A DNA stretch of 10,967 nucleotides, taken from the NCBI GenBank assembly GCA_018715765.1, contig DVKY01000024.1, positions 1 through 10,967 of the forward strand, in the 5' to 3' direction. The notes beneath the pieces are model-generated. The model had not been told where the DNA came from. It saw nothing but the letters and a program-made list of their open reading frames with translations, and ran no database searches. The DNA is from Fimivicinus intestinavium. GTDB lineage: Bacteria; Bacillota; Clostridia; Oscillospirales; Acutalibacteraceae. The translations under genes were made by a program, and so were the position numbers. Shown one piece after another: positions 1-7,510 of this stretch (the stretch's first letter is position 1; every line of letters starts with the position of its first letter).

Positions 1-88
1 GAACGCGCTGTGGTGTGGCATATTTAAAAACCGCCGCCGCAGTGCCGTTCGCGGGGTCGAGGGGCGAAGCCCCCGGCTGTTTCTCTTG

Positions 89-120
89 GTTCGTTCTCTT
101 GCAGAAGCAAGAGAATGAAC
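89..120. repeat. Inverted repeat, 14-bp stem with 4-nt loop
   Basis: The left arm GTTCGTTCTCTTGC (89-102) pairs with GCAAGAGAATGAAC (107-120) around the loop AGAA, with one G:U pair. No T-run follows, so it is not an obvious terminator. A smaller GGGGC-GAA-GCCCC hairpin lies just upstream at 61-73. Both fit a structured intergenic element. Confidence 0.75.
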
Positions 121-218
121 GCGTGTACAACGCAATCAGGCACGCATTCAAAAATAAATATTACCTTCTAGCCGCACCACAAATGAAACATTGCTGTTTG
201 TTCCGCTCGGGCCGCGGG

Positions 219-263
219 GGCCCCTCCTTTTCCGTTCGACCGGAAAAGGAGGCAAAAGGGGCC
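219..263. repeat. Long inverted repeat, perfect 12-bp stem extended by an outer 4-bp stem
   Basis: CCTCCTTTTCCG (223-234) pairs perfectly with CGGAAAAGGAGG (241-252) around a six-base loop. Outside it, GGCC at 219-222 can pair with GGCC at 260-263. There is no following T-run on the plus strand. The strength of the pairing suggests a structured RNA or a repeat element and not coding sequence. Confidence 0.75.
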
Positions 264-301
264 GTTACCGGCGGCAGGCTCTGTTCCCTTCCGCCCTGTG
301 G

Positions 302-321
302 GGAACGGTCTTGACCGTTCC
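302..321. repeat. Inverted repeat, perfect 9-bp arms
   Basis: GGAACGGTC (302-310) and GACCGTTCC (313-321) are perfect inverted arms separated by only two bases. In RNA the innermost pairs would open to form the loop. It lies within the same hairpin-rich block and lacks a T-run. Confidence 0.7.
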
Positions 322-422
322 GAGCTGACGAAGCCTGTAAGCCGTTCAGAGCCTCAAGCGTAGCGATAGGCCCAGGCGGAAGGAATCCGACAGAGTGATT
401 TAACGACATTGTAAATTTTATG

Positions 423-476
423 AAATCCGGTATCCCTTCTGCCTGTTGGCGGAGCGGAATGCCGGATTTTGTTTTT
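423..476 (+). terminator. Terminator-like hairpin immediately upstream of the distal tail gene
   Basis: AAATCCGG (423-430) pairs with CCGGATTT (462-469). Inside, TTCTGCC (437-443) pairs with GGCGGAG (448-454), using two G:U pairs, around the loop TGTT. The outer stem runs into TTTTGTTTTT, the usual sign of a factor-independent terminator on the plus strand. The internal part is imperfect, so efficiency is uncertain. Only 33 bases separate its end from the start codon at 510, which leaves no room for a normal promoter in between. Confidence 0.55.
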
Positions 477-509
477 GACTGCCACACAATAAAGGAGGTT
501 TTTCTGCTC

Positions 510-1301
510 ATGCATCTCTCTGGAAATTACTTTCAGTATAACGGCCAGCCCTCGGCGATTTGGGGGCTGTTTTTCGCCGAGGTTGAGCTCTCCCCCGACC
601 GCCGGCGGATGGGCAGCCCGGAATACGCCACGCAATACAACCGCCTGACTCACCGCCACTTTTTGCAGCAGGCCGGCTGGCAGGAGCCGCTGGCCTTTGA
701 GGCCGAGATCGTCTCCGACCGCGTGCTCTCCGACGAGGAGGTGGGCGAAATCTACGATTGGCTCTTTCACGAAAAAACCTTCCAGCGGCTTGCGTTCCTC
801 TCTGACGAATACGACGGCGTTTACCTCAACTGCGTTTTTCACGCCGTGGAGGAGATTCGGGGCGGCATAAACGGCAAATATGGCGCCGTGGGCTTCAAGG
901 TGGCTGTGCTGTGCGACGCGCCCTGGGGCTGGGAGGATGGCGAGGCTGTGTATGAAGCGCCGCAGCTTGGCGCACAGATGACGTTTCACAACCCCTCGGC
1001 CTACAAGGGCTATCTCTACCCGGAGGTGACGATCCAGACCGGCTCGCAGGGCGGCGACCTGCTGCTGCAAAACATCACGGATGGCAACCGCCAGACGAAA
1101 TTCACCGGCATCAGTGCCGCGCCGCACACGCTCACCCTCCTGCCGGAAACGCTGGAGGTGCGCTCATCGCTCTCCACCGAGCCGGTTTACGACGCCTTTA
1201 ACAAAAACTTCTTTCGCCTGCTCCCCGGCCTCAACCGTTTCAGCGTAACCGGGGATGTGCAGAAGCTCACACTTCAATATAGGATTGCGAGGCTGATATA
1301 A
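510..1301 (+). CDS. dit: Phage distal tail protein (Dit)
   Basis: This 263-residue protein is a distal tail (Dit) protein, which in siphoviruses forms the hexameric hub ring joining the tail tube to the baseplate or tail tip. The length is usual for the family. The C-terminus, around NFFRLLPGLNRFSVTGD followed by a β-strand ending in IARLI, matches the typical Dit galectin-like C-terminal domain ('lpPGxNxitvtG' then a strand). The N-terminal half (about residues 1-140) should be the ring-forming β-sandwich. The start is the ATG at 510, 11 bases after AAAGGAGG (491-498); the frame stays open upstream to 420, but that part overlaps a terminator-like hairpin and has no ribosome site. The stop is one base before the next gene's start, so translation of the two is coupled. 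The order Dit then Tal supports the call. Confidence 0.85.
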   Translation: MHLSGNYFQYNGQPSAIWGLFFAEVELSPDRRRMGSPEYATQYNRLTHRHFLQQAGWQEPLAFEAEIVSDRVLSDEEVGEIYDWLFHEKTFQRLAFLSDEYDGVYLNCVFHAVEEIRGGINGKYGAVGFKVAVLCDAPWGWEDGEAVYEAPQLGAQMTFHNPSAYKGYLYPEVTIQTGSQGGDLLLQNITDGNRQTKFTGISAAPHTLTLLPETLEVRSSLSTEPVYDAFNKNFFRLLPGLNRFSVTGDVQKLTLQYRIARLI

Positions 1302-1302
1302 A

Positions 1303-4300
1303 TTGCTTGCACAATATGATTCCTTCGGGAGCTTTGAAACCCCGCAGATCACGCTCTGCAACCCGGATGGCCGCGCGCTTGGCATCCTCTCCAACCTCTC
1401 CGACCGGCGGCTGAACGTGCGGTTTAACGATTTATCCGATCTCTCGTTCACCATCCAGCGCGGCGAGAAGGGCTGCCGCTGCCCTGTCTATGAGCTGGTG
1501 GAGCCCTTCCGCTACCTGCTGCTGGAGGGAATCGGCTATTTCGTCATCACGGACGTTTCCGAAACCGATGAGGCGGGCGCCGCCGCCAAGGCTGTGGAGG
1601 CATCCTCCTGCGAATATGAGCTCAACAACATCCAGCTCGGCTACTATGAGGGCACCTACCGCTTTTACAGCGACGGCGCGAGCGAGCCGAAGGACTCCCT
1701 GCTCTCAGACATCATGAAGCGTCTCCCCTCCTGGCGGCTGGATACTGCCAGCATCCCGAACGAGGTTGCCAAACGCTGCCGCACTTTTGATACGACCGAC
1801 CAGACGGTGTACTCCTTCCTGATGACGGAGCTGGAGGAGGCCTATGAGTGCCTGTTTGAATTTGATATTCTGGAGCGCGTCATCCGCGTTTACGACCGCT
1901 ACAGCTATGACAACCGCACGGATATCTGCCTCTCCACCGAGGATGCGCTCGACTCCCTCACCCTGCGCACCAAATCCGACGAGATCAAAACCGCTCTGCT
2001 CGTCCGGGGCGGTAACGAGCTGGATATCCTCAGCGTCAACCCGCTGGGCACCAACCTGATCTATGATTTCAGCTACTATGCCACCGAAGCATGGATGGAA
2101 CCCGCTCTGATCGCCAAGGTCAGGCAATGGCAGGCCAATATCGACGCGCTGGTGGACGCGCAGGGCGGCGCCTTTCAGGAGAAGCGCGCCGAAATCCGCG
2201 TGCTTCAGGAGGAGAAAAGCGCGTGCGAGGGCACGATCATCACACTGAAGCAGGAAATCCTGAACCTCCAGGTGCAGCAATCCGCCATTATCAGCGAGGC
2301 GGCGGAGCAGGCGCAGAAAAACGAGGCCCTCGCCTCCCTGCGGGAACAGATCAATGCAAAACAGGCCGCGCTGCACACGGCAGAAGCACAGCTTGCAGAC
2401 ACTGAGGCGTCGCTCGCGCAGGCAAACAGCGAGCTTGCGGCCATCCAGCAGGCGGTTCGTCTGGAGCGTGTGTTCACCCCTGCGGAGATGGAGGTGCTCT
2501 CCCGCTTTATCCAGCAGGGCGCCTACACGGAGGATACCATCACAAAGCAGGATAACATGAGCTACACCGAGGTGCAGGCGCAGGCACTGGAGCTCTACCA
2601 TAAGGCGCGCGGCCTGCTGAAAACCATCTCCACCCCGCGCTTTGAATACGCTGTGGAGACGGGCAGCTTCCTCTTCCAGAAGGAGTTCGCCCACCTGACA
2701 AACCGGCTCAACACCGGCTGCCTGATCGATATCCGGCTGAGCGAGGATGATATTGCGAGCCTCCTGCTGCTTGAAATGGCGGTGGATTACGACGGGCGAA
2801 GCCTCTCCCTCACCTTTGGCAACCGCTTTAAGCTCAGCGACCCGAGCGCCCTGTTTAACGACCTGGTGGGCGGCTCTATCGCCAAAACGGCGAGCACGGT
2901 GGAATATCTGCGCAGCACCTTTGATTTTAAGCAGCAGCGCAGCGCGCTCGACGAGCTGAAAAAGCTGAAGGATGAATCGATCAACCTGACGCACAATATG
3001 CTTATCAATGCGGACAATCAGGTGATGACGATTGACGCCTCCGGCATCAGCGGCCGCCGGGCAGAGCTGGGCGACGACGGCCAGCCAACCGGAGAATACG
3101 AGCCGGAGGTTTTGAAGATCACCAACAACGCAATCGCCTTCTCAACAGATGATTTTGAATCGACGGAGACCGTGCTCGGCAAAAACCTCCTCCCCGACGG
3201 CGTCACAACCGATGACGGGAAGAATTATCTCTACGGCCTCAACGCGAAGCTGCTCATGGGCGACCTGATCATCGGCGACCGGCTGAAGGTGAGCGGAGAG
3301 ATTGAGGGCAGGCTAATTAATGCAAAGGGCCTGACGGTGAATAACGGCACGACAGACACGCTCCGGGTAGACGAGAACGGCGACGTCTCCCTCAATGTAA
3401 AAAGCCTGAGCATTGAAGGAAGCCAGGCAGCAACGCAGGGGGACATCAACAGTTTACAGATCGGCAGCCGGAATTACATTAAGGATAGCGTATCGCGCGT
3501 CCTGACCTCCTCCGGCGGAGACCAATACACCCATATGCAGCTATGCACGCTGGAACAAGGGGCACAGTATACCTTCAGCGTAGAGAAAATTGTTCGTGCG
3601 GCGGGAACTGCAACACAGGTAGCCTTACTCATCTACGATTTCCCGAATAATCATCCGGTATCCACCCGTTATTTAAGCGTGTCGGACAGTAAGCAGCAGA
3701 TCACATTTACGGCTCCGAGCGATGGAGATACCAACACGCTAATCATCTATGCCGGCATCAACGGAAGCACTTCCGGCAACACCATCCGATACGAAAAAAT
3801 GAAGCTGGAGAAAGGCTCTAAGGCCACAGATTGGACGCCTGCGCCCGACGACCCGACATATGGGGTGAATATGATCCTGGGGGATTCCAAAAAAGAGGTA
3901 ACGTCCAATCTGTATGGGTTTGGCAGGAAAGAGCTTTCCGCGCAGTTGATATACGGGCAAAAATACACGCTATCCTTCAGCGGCAAAATAGACCAGCAGG
4001 CAAAAGACGATGGCAAGTGCCTGAGGTGCTATATTTATTCGTCCGACTGGACAACATCATATAACACCGCGCTGGATACCACTTATAGCAGCCAAGCATC
4101 CTTAACATTTGTTGCCAGTAAAACATCGACCTGCTACTTTCAGCCGTATATGCACCCTGACGGAGGCAGCCGTGCAGGAAAGGCAACTCTGCACTGGTGC
4201 AAGCTTGAGGTTGGCGACCGCGCCACCGACTGGTCGCCCGCCCCGGAAGACCGCGCTTACCTTGTCAACACCCTCTCCCCCACGCAGGCGGACGGGATGT

Positions 4301-5034
4301 GGCTCGGCAGCGACGGGAAACTGAATATCACAGCCACACAGATCAAGGCGGGAAAATTGCAATCCAAGGACGGCAGCTCGTACTTTGATTTGGAAAGTGG
4401 AGAATTATATAGTAAATATGCGAAAATGAACGGAAAATTCTTTTCGTCAGGACAAACTGTTTCAGCTACTCTCGGCAACGTCGACAATACTTCCGCCACT
4501 CCAGGACAAGTTCTTGTGTTTCATTCTCCTAATTTAGATCCTATGGATAACCCCGTTGACCTAGTGCTCAACTCGTTTGGCTATATTGGCGTTCTTACAA
4601 GCAATGCGTCCAGCGTAACAGATCCATTAAGTATTTTTGCCAGAACAAGCTTGGACATTACGTCAATTGACGGTGGGATAGAATTTACTTGTTTTAACGG
4701 CGGAAAATTAACCTTTAACGCCGCCACCCCTCCTGCCGCATGGAACAAGCAAATTTACCACGCCGCCAACCTCCAATGCGGCGAGGTGTTGGTCCCGAAC
4801 GGCACAAAGGGCAGCGACGGGATCTATACCGGAAGCACAACCATCTATTTCTCCCCCGCGTTTGCCAAAACGCCGCGCATCGTCGCTACGGCCAGGACGG
4901 CCGACCCGCTGAAGGTTTCGGCCTCCATTGGCGCGCCCCCGACCGCAAATTCGGCGGTCATCACCGTCAAACGCACTTCCACCACATCGGATGGCTACAC
5001 CGCTGTCCATTGGATCGCTGTAGAACCAAATTAA
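1303..5034 (+). CDS. tal: Tail-associated / tail-tip receptor-binding protein (Tal), multi-module
   Basis: This 1243-residue protein follows Dit, as the tail-associated (prophage endopeptidase tail / phage minor structural protein) family does. It starts at TTG 1303, one base after the Dit stop, with GAGG about ten bases upstream. Visible modules: residues about 1-265, the Tal hub domain; about 270-388, a charged coiled coil rich in Glu, Gln, Ala and Leu; about 390-540, the hub domain resuming (motif LSLTFGNRFKL); about 600-715, a repetitive β-rich stalk (LMGDLIIGDRLKVSG); 719-850 and 853-985, two related carbohydrate-binding-like modules, each ending in KLE.G..ATDW.PAP.D; about 986-1140, a stalk and an AT-rich segment; about 1160-1243, an H-type-lectin-like end (SPAFAKTPRIVATA ... 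VHWIAVEPN). I see no lysozyme or peptidase motif, so any cell-wall cutting role is unsupported. It is probably the main host-binding protein. Base and codon use shift in the C-terminal third, which suggests module exchange. Confidence 0.82.
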   Translation: MLAQYDSFGSFETPQITLCNPDGRALGILSNLSDRRLNVRFNDLSDLSFTIQRGEKGCRCPVYELVEPFRYLLLEGIGYFVITDVSETDEAGAAAKAVEASSCEYELNNIQLGYYEGTYRFYSDGASEPKDSLLSDIMKRLPSWRLDTASIPNEVAKRCRTFDTTDQTVYSFLMTELEEAYECLFEFDILERVIRVYDRYSYDNRTDICLSTEDALDSLTLRTKSDEIKTALLVRGGNELDILSVNPLGTNLIYDFSYYATEAWMEPALIAKVRQWQANIDALVDAQGGAFQEKRAEIRVLQEEKSACEGTIITLKQEILNLQVQQSAIISEAAEQAQKNEALASLREQINAKQAALHTAEAQLADTEASLAQANSELAAIQQAVRLERVFTPAEMEVLSRFIQQGAYTEDTITKQDNMSYTEVQAQALELYHKARGLLKTISTPRFEYAVETGSFLFQKEFAHLTNRLNTGCLIDIRLSEDDIASLLLLEMAVDYDGRSLSLTFGNRFKLSDPSALFNDLVGGSIAKTASTVEYLRSTFDFKQQRSALDELKKLKDESINLTHNMLINADNQVMTIDASGISGRRAELGDDGQPTGEYEPEVLKITNNAIAFSTDDFESTETVLGKNLLPDGVTTDDGKNYLYGLNAKLLMGDLIIGDRLKVSGEIEGRLINAKGLTVNNGTTDTLRVDENGDVSLNVKSLSIEGSQAATQGDINSLQIGSRNYIKDSVSRVLTSSGGDQYTHMQLCTLEQGAQYTFSVEKIVRAAGTATQVALLIYDFPNNHPVSTRYLSVSDSKQQITFTAPSDGDTNTLIIYAGINGSTSGNTIRYEKMKLEKGSKATDWTPAPDDPTYGVNMILGDSKKEVTSNLYGFGRKELSAQLIYGQKYTLSFSGKIDQQAKDDGKCLRCYIYSSDWTTSYNTALDTTYSSQASLTFVASKTSTCYFQPYMHPDGGSRAGKATLHWCKLEVGDRATDWSPAPEDRAYLVNTLSPTQADGMWLGSDGKLNITATQIKAGKLQSKDGSSYFDLESGELYSKYAKMNGKFFSSGQTVSATLGNVDNTSATPGQVLVFHSPNLDPMDNPVDLVLNSFGYIGVLTSNASSVTDPLSIFARTSLDITSIDGGIEFTCFNGGKLTFNAATPPAAWNKQIYHAANLQCGEVLVPNGTKGSDGIYTGSTTIYFSPAFAKTPRIVATARTADPLKVSASIGAPPTANSAVITVKRTSTTSDGYTAVHWIAVEPN
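3457..4257 (+). repeat. Tandem pair of carbohydrate-binding-like modules inside Tal
   Basis: Two consecutive modules of about 132 residues (Tal residues 719-850 and 853-985) share a layout. Each has an Asn-rich entry (GSRNYIKDS; YGVNMILGDS), then a strand of the form 'YTFSVE' or 'YTLSFSG', then a closing motif KLEKGSKATDWTPAPDD or KLEVGDRATDWSPAPED. This closing motif is common in CBM_4_9-like modules of phage tail proteins. Overall sequence identity is low outside the motifs, so this is an old duplication or two separate acquisitions. Ligand unknown. Confidence 0.65.
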
Positions 5035-5047
5035 AGGAGGCTTTCAA

Positions 5048-5443
5048 TTGGCTTTTTCCAAAAACAATGCGGAAACCTGTTATGGCTTCCCCGTTCCAAA
5101 CGCGTATCTGAAAATCACGCGCGTAGAACTCAGCGCGCGCAAACGCAGCTGGGAGTATGCCGTCTGCCTGTATGCCAGCCGCGAGGCGGCGCAGGAGGGC
5201 AAGATCATCTGCGATTATTACCTTGGCACGTTCCCCCTGCAAAACGGCGGCAGCGTGCCGGACATTCTGCGCATGATCTACGAGGATATCCGGCTCAAGG
5301 CGCAGGATGCGGAGGCCTACCCTGAAATCGCTGAAAAATTTGCGGACTGTGCCGACGTGCTGGAGGAGGACGTCCCCGCCTCCCCCTCCTATGCCGAGCT
5401 GGCCGCCGCCAATCAAATCCTGATGGGGGGAGAAACCGCATGA
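5048..5443 (+). CDS. Conserved phage tail-region protein of unknown function
   Basis: I do not recognise a named family for this 131-residue protein. The TTG start at 5048 is fixed by AAAGGAGG at 5033-5040, seven bases upstream, and this ribosome site overlaps the Tal stop codon. There is no ATG in a suitable position. The protein is soluble, with no signal peptide or membrane segment. The N-terminal half has alternating strands (AYLKITRVELSARKRSWEYAVCLYAS); the C-terminal half looks helical and acidic (RMIYEDIRLKAQDAEAYPEIAEKF). Its stop overlaps the start of the next gene (ATGA), so the two are translationally coupled. Position suggests a small baseplate component or a fibre chaperone/attachment factor; this is inference only. 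Confidence 0.75.
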   Translation: MAFSKNNAETCYGFPVPNAYLKITRVELSARKRSWEYAVCLYASREAAQEGKIICDYYLGTFPLQNGGSVPDILRMIYEDIRLKAQDAEAYPEIAEKFADCADVLEEDVPASPSYAELAAANQILMGGETA

Positions 5444-5856
5444 GCATCCTTGACGAAGCCCGCGCCATGCGGGCAAAATACATTGCCCTCGCGCAAAACG
5501 CCCCGGATGAGCAGCTTGCATCCGGGGATTATTTATCGGTTTTTGACCCGCTCAGCGGAGACGGCAGCCTCATCCCCGCCCGCAGCGTCCGCCGGTATGG
5601 GGGCGCGCTCTACCGCGCCAACGTGGATTGCTGGGATACCGCAGAGAACACGCCCAATGCGGCGCCCAATCTCTGGACGAGGCTCACGCTCGACGAATGG
5701 CCCGCGTGGGTGCGGCCCACCGGCGCGCACGACGCCTACAATGCGGGCGACAAGGTCACCCATAACGGCAGGCGGTATCTTTCGCAGATCGATGGGAACA
5801 CCGCCGAGCCCGGCACGGACGAGCGCTGGTGGATGGAGGCCTCCGGGCAGATTTAA
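5440..5856 (+). CDS. Small phage protein with CBM5/12-like carbohydrate-binding modules
   Basis: This 138-residue protein starts at ATG 5440, overlapping the previous stop by four bases, with GGGGGGAGA seven bases upstream. The C-terminal module (residues about 90-134) has the chitin-binding type 3 / CBM5/12 pattern: PTGAHDAYNAGDKVTHNGRR, then Y-L-S, then EPGTDERWW. Aromatic residues are at the expected places (Trp, Tyr after AHDA, Tyr after GRR, paired Trp). An earlier stretch (about 48-82) with GGALYRANVDCWDT ... APNLWTRL looks like a second, partial copy of the same fold. Such proteins sit next to tail-tip genes in many Bacillota phages and are thought to help bind cell-wall or surface glycans. 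It is the last gene of the first tail operon and is followed by a terminator hairpin. The binding role rests on motif recognition. Confidence 0.78.
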   Translation: MSILDEARAMRAKYIALAQNAPDEQLASGDYLSVFDPLSGDGSLIPARSVRRYGGALYRANVDCWDTAENTPNAAPNLWTRLTLDEWPAWVRPTGAHDAYNAGDKVTHNGRRYLSQIDGNTAEPGTDERWWMEASGQI

Positions 5857-5928
5857 AAAAGCCTGCGTGGGCCGGCGCTGCCCCTCCATTTGTCCGCACA
5901 GGCCGCACCCGGTGTGCAAAAAAAAAAC

Positions 5929-5960
5929 AAACCGCCTGCCAGCGATCCGGCAGGCGGTTT
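5929..5960 (-). terminator. Factor-independent terminator, strong on the minus strand, possibly bidirectional
   Basis: AAACCGCCTGCC (5929-5940) and GGCAGGCGGTTT (5949-5960) form a perfect 12-bp stem around an eight-base loop. On the minus strand the stem is followed by G and ten T residues (complement of 5918-5928), a strong terminator for the symporter gene that ends at 6001. On the plus strand only three T residues follow, so ending of the tail operon here would be weaker. It lies exactly between two converging transcription units. Confidence 0.85.
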
Positions 5961-6000
5961 CAGCTTCATCTCCCTGGGGCTGATTTGCGGTGTTTTTATC

Positions 6001-7443
6001 TTATTCCTCAATCACGCCGCGGCGCTCGATGAGCTCACGAGTCACCTTTTCCTTCTTTGCGCCGACCAGATCATAGAAGAAGATCGGCACCATCTGGAGC
6101 ACCACAAAAACGGCCGGAATAATCGTGTAAATCATCAGGAATCCGTTGAGCGTCGCATCCGTCTGCGGGGCGTAGGCAATGGCAGGGTCTGTCGAGGTCT
6201 GATAGCCGATCCAGCCGATCAGCAGCACGCCGAAGGAATCCGTCAGAGCGGCAGCGACCTTGCCCATCAGGCTGACGCCGGAATAGCACAGCGCGTCCAC
6301 ACGCTTGCCGGTTTTCCATTCAATTTCATCAATGCAGTCTGCGATCATCACGTTCGGCGTCAGGTTGGTGTTGCCGTGCTGCAGGCCGATGAAGAAATTC
6401 AGGATCAGGAAGGGAATGATCAGCGTTTTGTTAAAGCCGATCGCCTTGGAGACGAGGAACAGGATCGCCAGCATGGAGGCGCCATAGCAGCAGAAAAGAA
6501 TATAAATCCGCTTGGTGTCGTATTTCTTCAGGAGCTGCTGCACCACCAGCATCCCCACCGCGGTGCCGATGCCCATCGGCAGCAGCAGGCCAAGGTTCAT
6601 GTTTTTATCGCCCAGCAGATACACCGCTATGTAAATGCTCACCGCGCTGTAAACGCCGCGGCCAAATCCCGTCACCTTCGTCAGCGCAACCATCAGCAGG
6701 TTTTTATTGGTGAAAATCACCTTGATCGCATCCTTGATGCTGACGCGCTCATTCGAATACGGCACGCGCTCCTTGTTGTTGAAGAAAATGGTGAGGACCA
6801 TACCGATCCCACCCACAGCGCATATAATCGCTGAAAGGGTATATTCCGTCTGGTCATCATGATGGCCGATCGCGGCTTTGACGATCAGGCCGATCACCAG
6901 CAGCACAACCATACCTCCGGATTGCCCAATGCTTTTGCAAATGCTCGCAAAGGATAAAAAGTCGCTGCGCTCCTTCGGGTTTGGCGTGGCAACCGCGCCG
7001 AAGCAGTTGACCGGATTTTCCACCATCGCCCCGATGATGGTAAACGCAATATAGAACGCATAGATCCAGATAATCGTGCCCGTCGTATTCCCAGTAGGCG
7101 GGACGACAAAGCAGAAAATCGCCGTCATCGCCATGGGTACGGAGGCAAACAAAATCCAGGGGCGCAGCTTCCCCCACTTGGTGCGGGTGCCATCCACTGC
7201 ATAGCCGATGGCAATATCGCACACCGCGCTTAAAATACGCGCCACAAAAAATACGCCCGCCACAATGGAGGTGATCGCCGCTGTATCCTCCATAACGCCC
7301 TTAAATGCAAAATCGATAAAGAACGTTTTGGAATAGCCCTGCACCCATCCGGTCAACAACGCAAGGCCAAACAACCCGAGCGAGTAGGTAAAAATTTCCG
7401 ACTTGCGGAGATATTTTTTCATCTCAGCTACTTTCTCTGCCAA
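6001..7443 (-). CDS. Sugar:cation symporter of the GPH (glycoside-pentoside-hexuronide, MelB-like) family, MFS fold
   Basis: This 480-residue integral membrane protein has about twelve hydrophobic segments. It carries the two GPH signatures: DIAIGYAVDGTRTKWGKLRP after the second helix (Asp in helix II and the loop R-x-K-W-G-K-x-R-P), and IADCIDEIEWKTGKR in the second half followed by a helix ending LMGKVAAAL. Members couple uptake of glycosides, pentosides or hexuronides to Na+ or H+; the substrate cannot be read from sequence. The frame opens at TTG 7461, but GGAAGGAG at 7453-7460 sits inside that extension and is ideally placed (nine bases) for TTG 7443, so I choose 7443. ATG 7422 would give 473 residues. 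The gene opposes all flanking phage genes and has its own terminator and AT-rich upstream region, so it looks like autonomous cargo. The C-terminus is intact. Confidence 0.88.
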   Translation of the reverse strand: MAEKVAEMKKYLRKSEIFTYSLGLFGLALLTGWVQGYSKTFFIDFAFKGVMEDTAAITSIVAGVFFVARILSAVCDIAIGYAVDGTRTKWGKLRPWILFASVPMAMTAIFCFVVPPTGNTTGTIIWIYAFYIAFTIIGAMVENPVNCFGAVATPNPKERSDFLSFASICKSIGQSGGMVVLLVIGLIVKAAIGHHDDQTEYTLSAIICAVGGIGMVLTIFFNNKERVPYSNERVSIKDAIKVIFTNKNLLMVALTKVTGFGRGVYSAVSIYIAVYLLGDKNMNLGLLLPMGIGTAVGMLVVQQLLKKYDTKRIYILFCCYGASMLAILFLVSKAIGFNKTLIIPFLILNFFIGLQHGNTNLTPNVMIADCIDEIEWKTGKRVDALCYSGVSLMGKVAAALTDSFGVLLIGWIGYQTSTDPAIAYAPQTDATLNGFLMIYTIIPAVFVVLQMVPIFFYDLVGAKKEKVTRELIERRGVIEE

Positions 7444-7452
7444 TGAAATGCT

Positions 7453-7460
7453 CCTTCCCA
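7453..7460 (-). promoter_or_regulatory. Ribosome binding site that decides the symporter start
   Basis: On the minus strand this reads GGAAGGAG, nine bases before TTG 7443. The longer reading frame from TTG 7461 would place this site inside the coding region, which argues for the shorter protein. Confidence 0.7.
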
Positions 7461-7481
7461 AACAAAGTTTATATTTTTAAT

Positions 7482-7510
7482 ATATTACAACAGTATTACA
7501 GGAAAATCCA
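7482..7510 (-). promoter_or_regulatory. Candidate promoter for the symporter gene
   Basis: On the minus strand, TGGATT (7510-7505) and TAATAT (7487-7482) are separated by 17 bases and sit just upstream of the ribosome site. The -35 match is weak (three of six) and the -10 is fair (four of six). The whole 7462-7570 stretch is far richer in A and T than its surroundings, as expected of a promoter region between divergent genes. Two direct TATTACA repeats overlap the -10 region. Confidence 0.3.

Larger units (their letters stand above)
1..509. other. Gene-free block with several strong inverted repeats upstream of the tail operon
   Basis: I see no convincing coding region here. Open frames exist on both strands, but they run straight through perfect hairpins, lack ribosome sites and resemble no protein family I know. 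The block holds at least four hairpins (61-73, 89-120, 219-263, 302-321) and then a terminator-like hairpin at 423-476. It separates whatever lies upstream (in most siphoviruses the tape measure gene) from the distal tail gene, where phages normally leave almost no space. From memory, similar hairpin-rich sequence, often mis-annotated as small proteins, recurs between genes in gut Clostridia. I could not search for copies, so calling it a dispersed repeat is inference. Confidence 0.55.

Noticed and set aside
1..27. Possible last eight codons of an upstream gene (frame 1, ending TAA at 25-27)
   Set aside because: Too short to tell from chance; no homology can be judged from eight residues.
161..511. 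Minus-strand open frame of 116 residues over the hairpin-rich block
   Set aside because: It runs through several perfect inverted repeats, has no ribosome site and is Pro/Arg/Gly-rich low-complexity. I recall similar spurious proteins from repeats in gut Clostridia, but cannot verify this.
354..1127. Minus-strand open frame of 257 residues opposite Dit
   Set aside because: It is antisense to a clear Dit gene with a good ribosome site. GC-rich third-position bias commonly creates such shadow frames.
1705..2994. Minus-strand open frame of 429 residues opposite Tal
   Set aside because: It is a shadow of the Tal coding region. Its sequence resembles no family, and Tal has clear domain structure in its own frame.
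5890..6834. Plus-strand open frame of 314 residues opposite the symporter
   Set aside because: It is His/Arg/Gln-rich and antisense to an unmistakable GPH transporter. Its start lies in front of a terminator hairpin and has no ribosome site.
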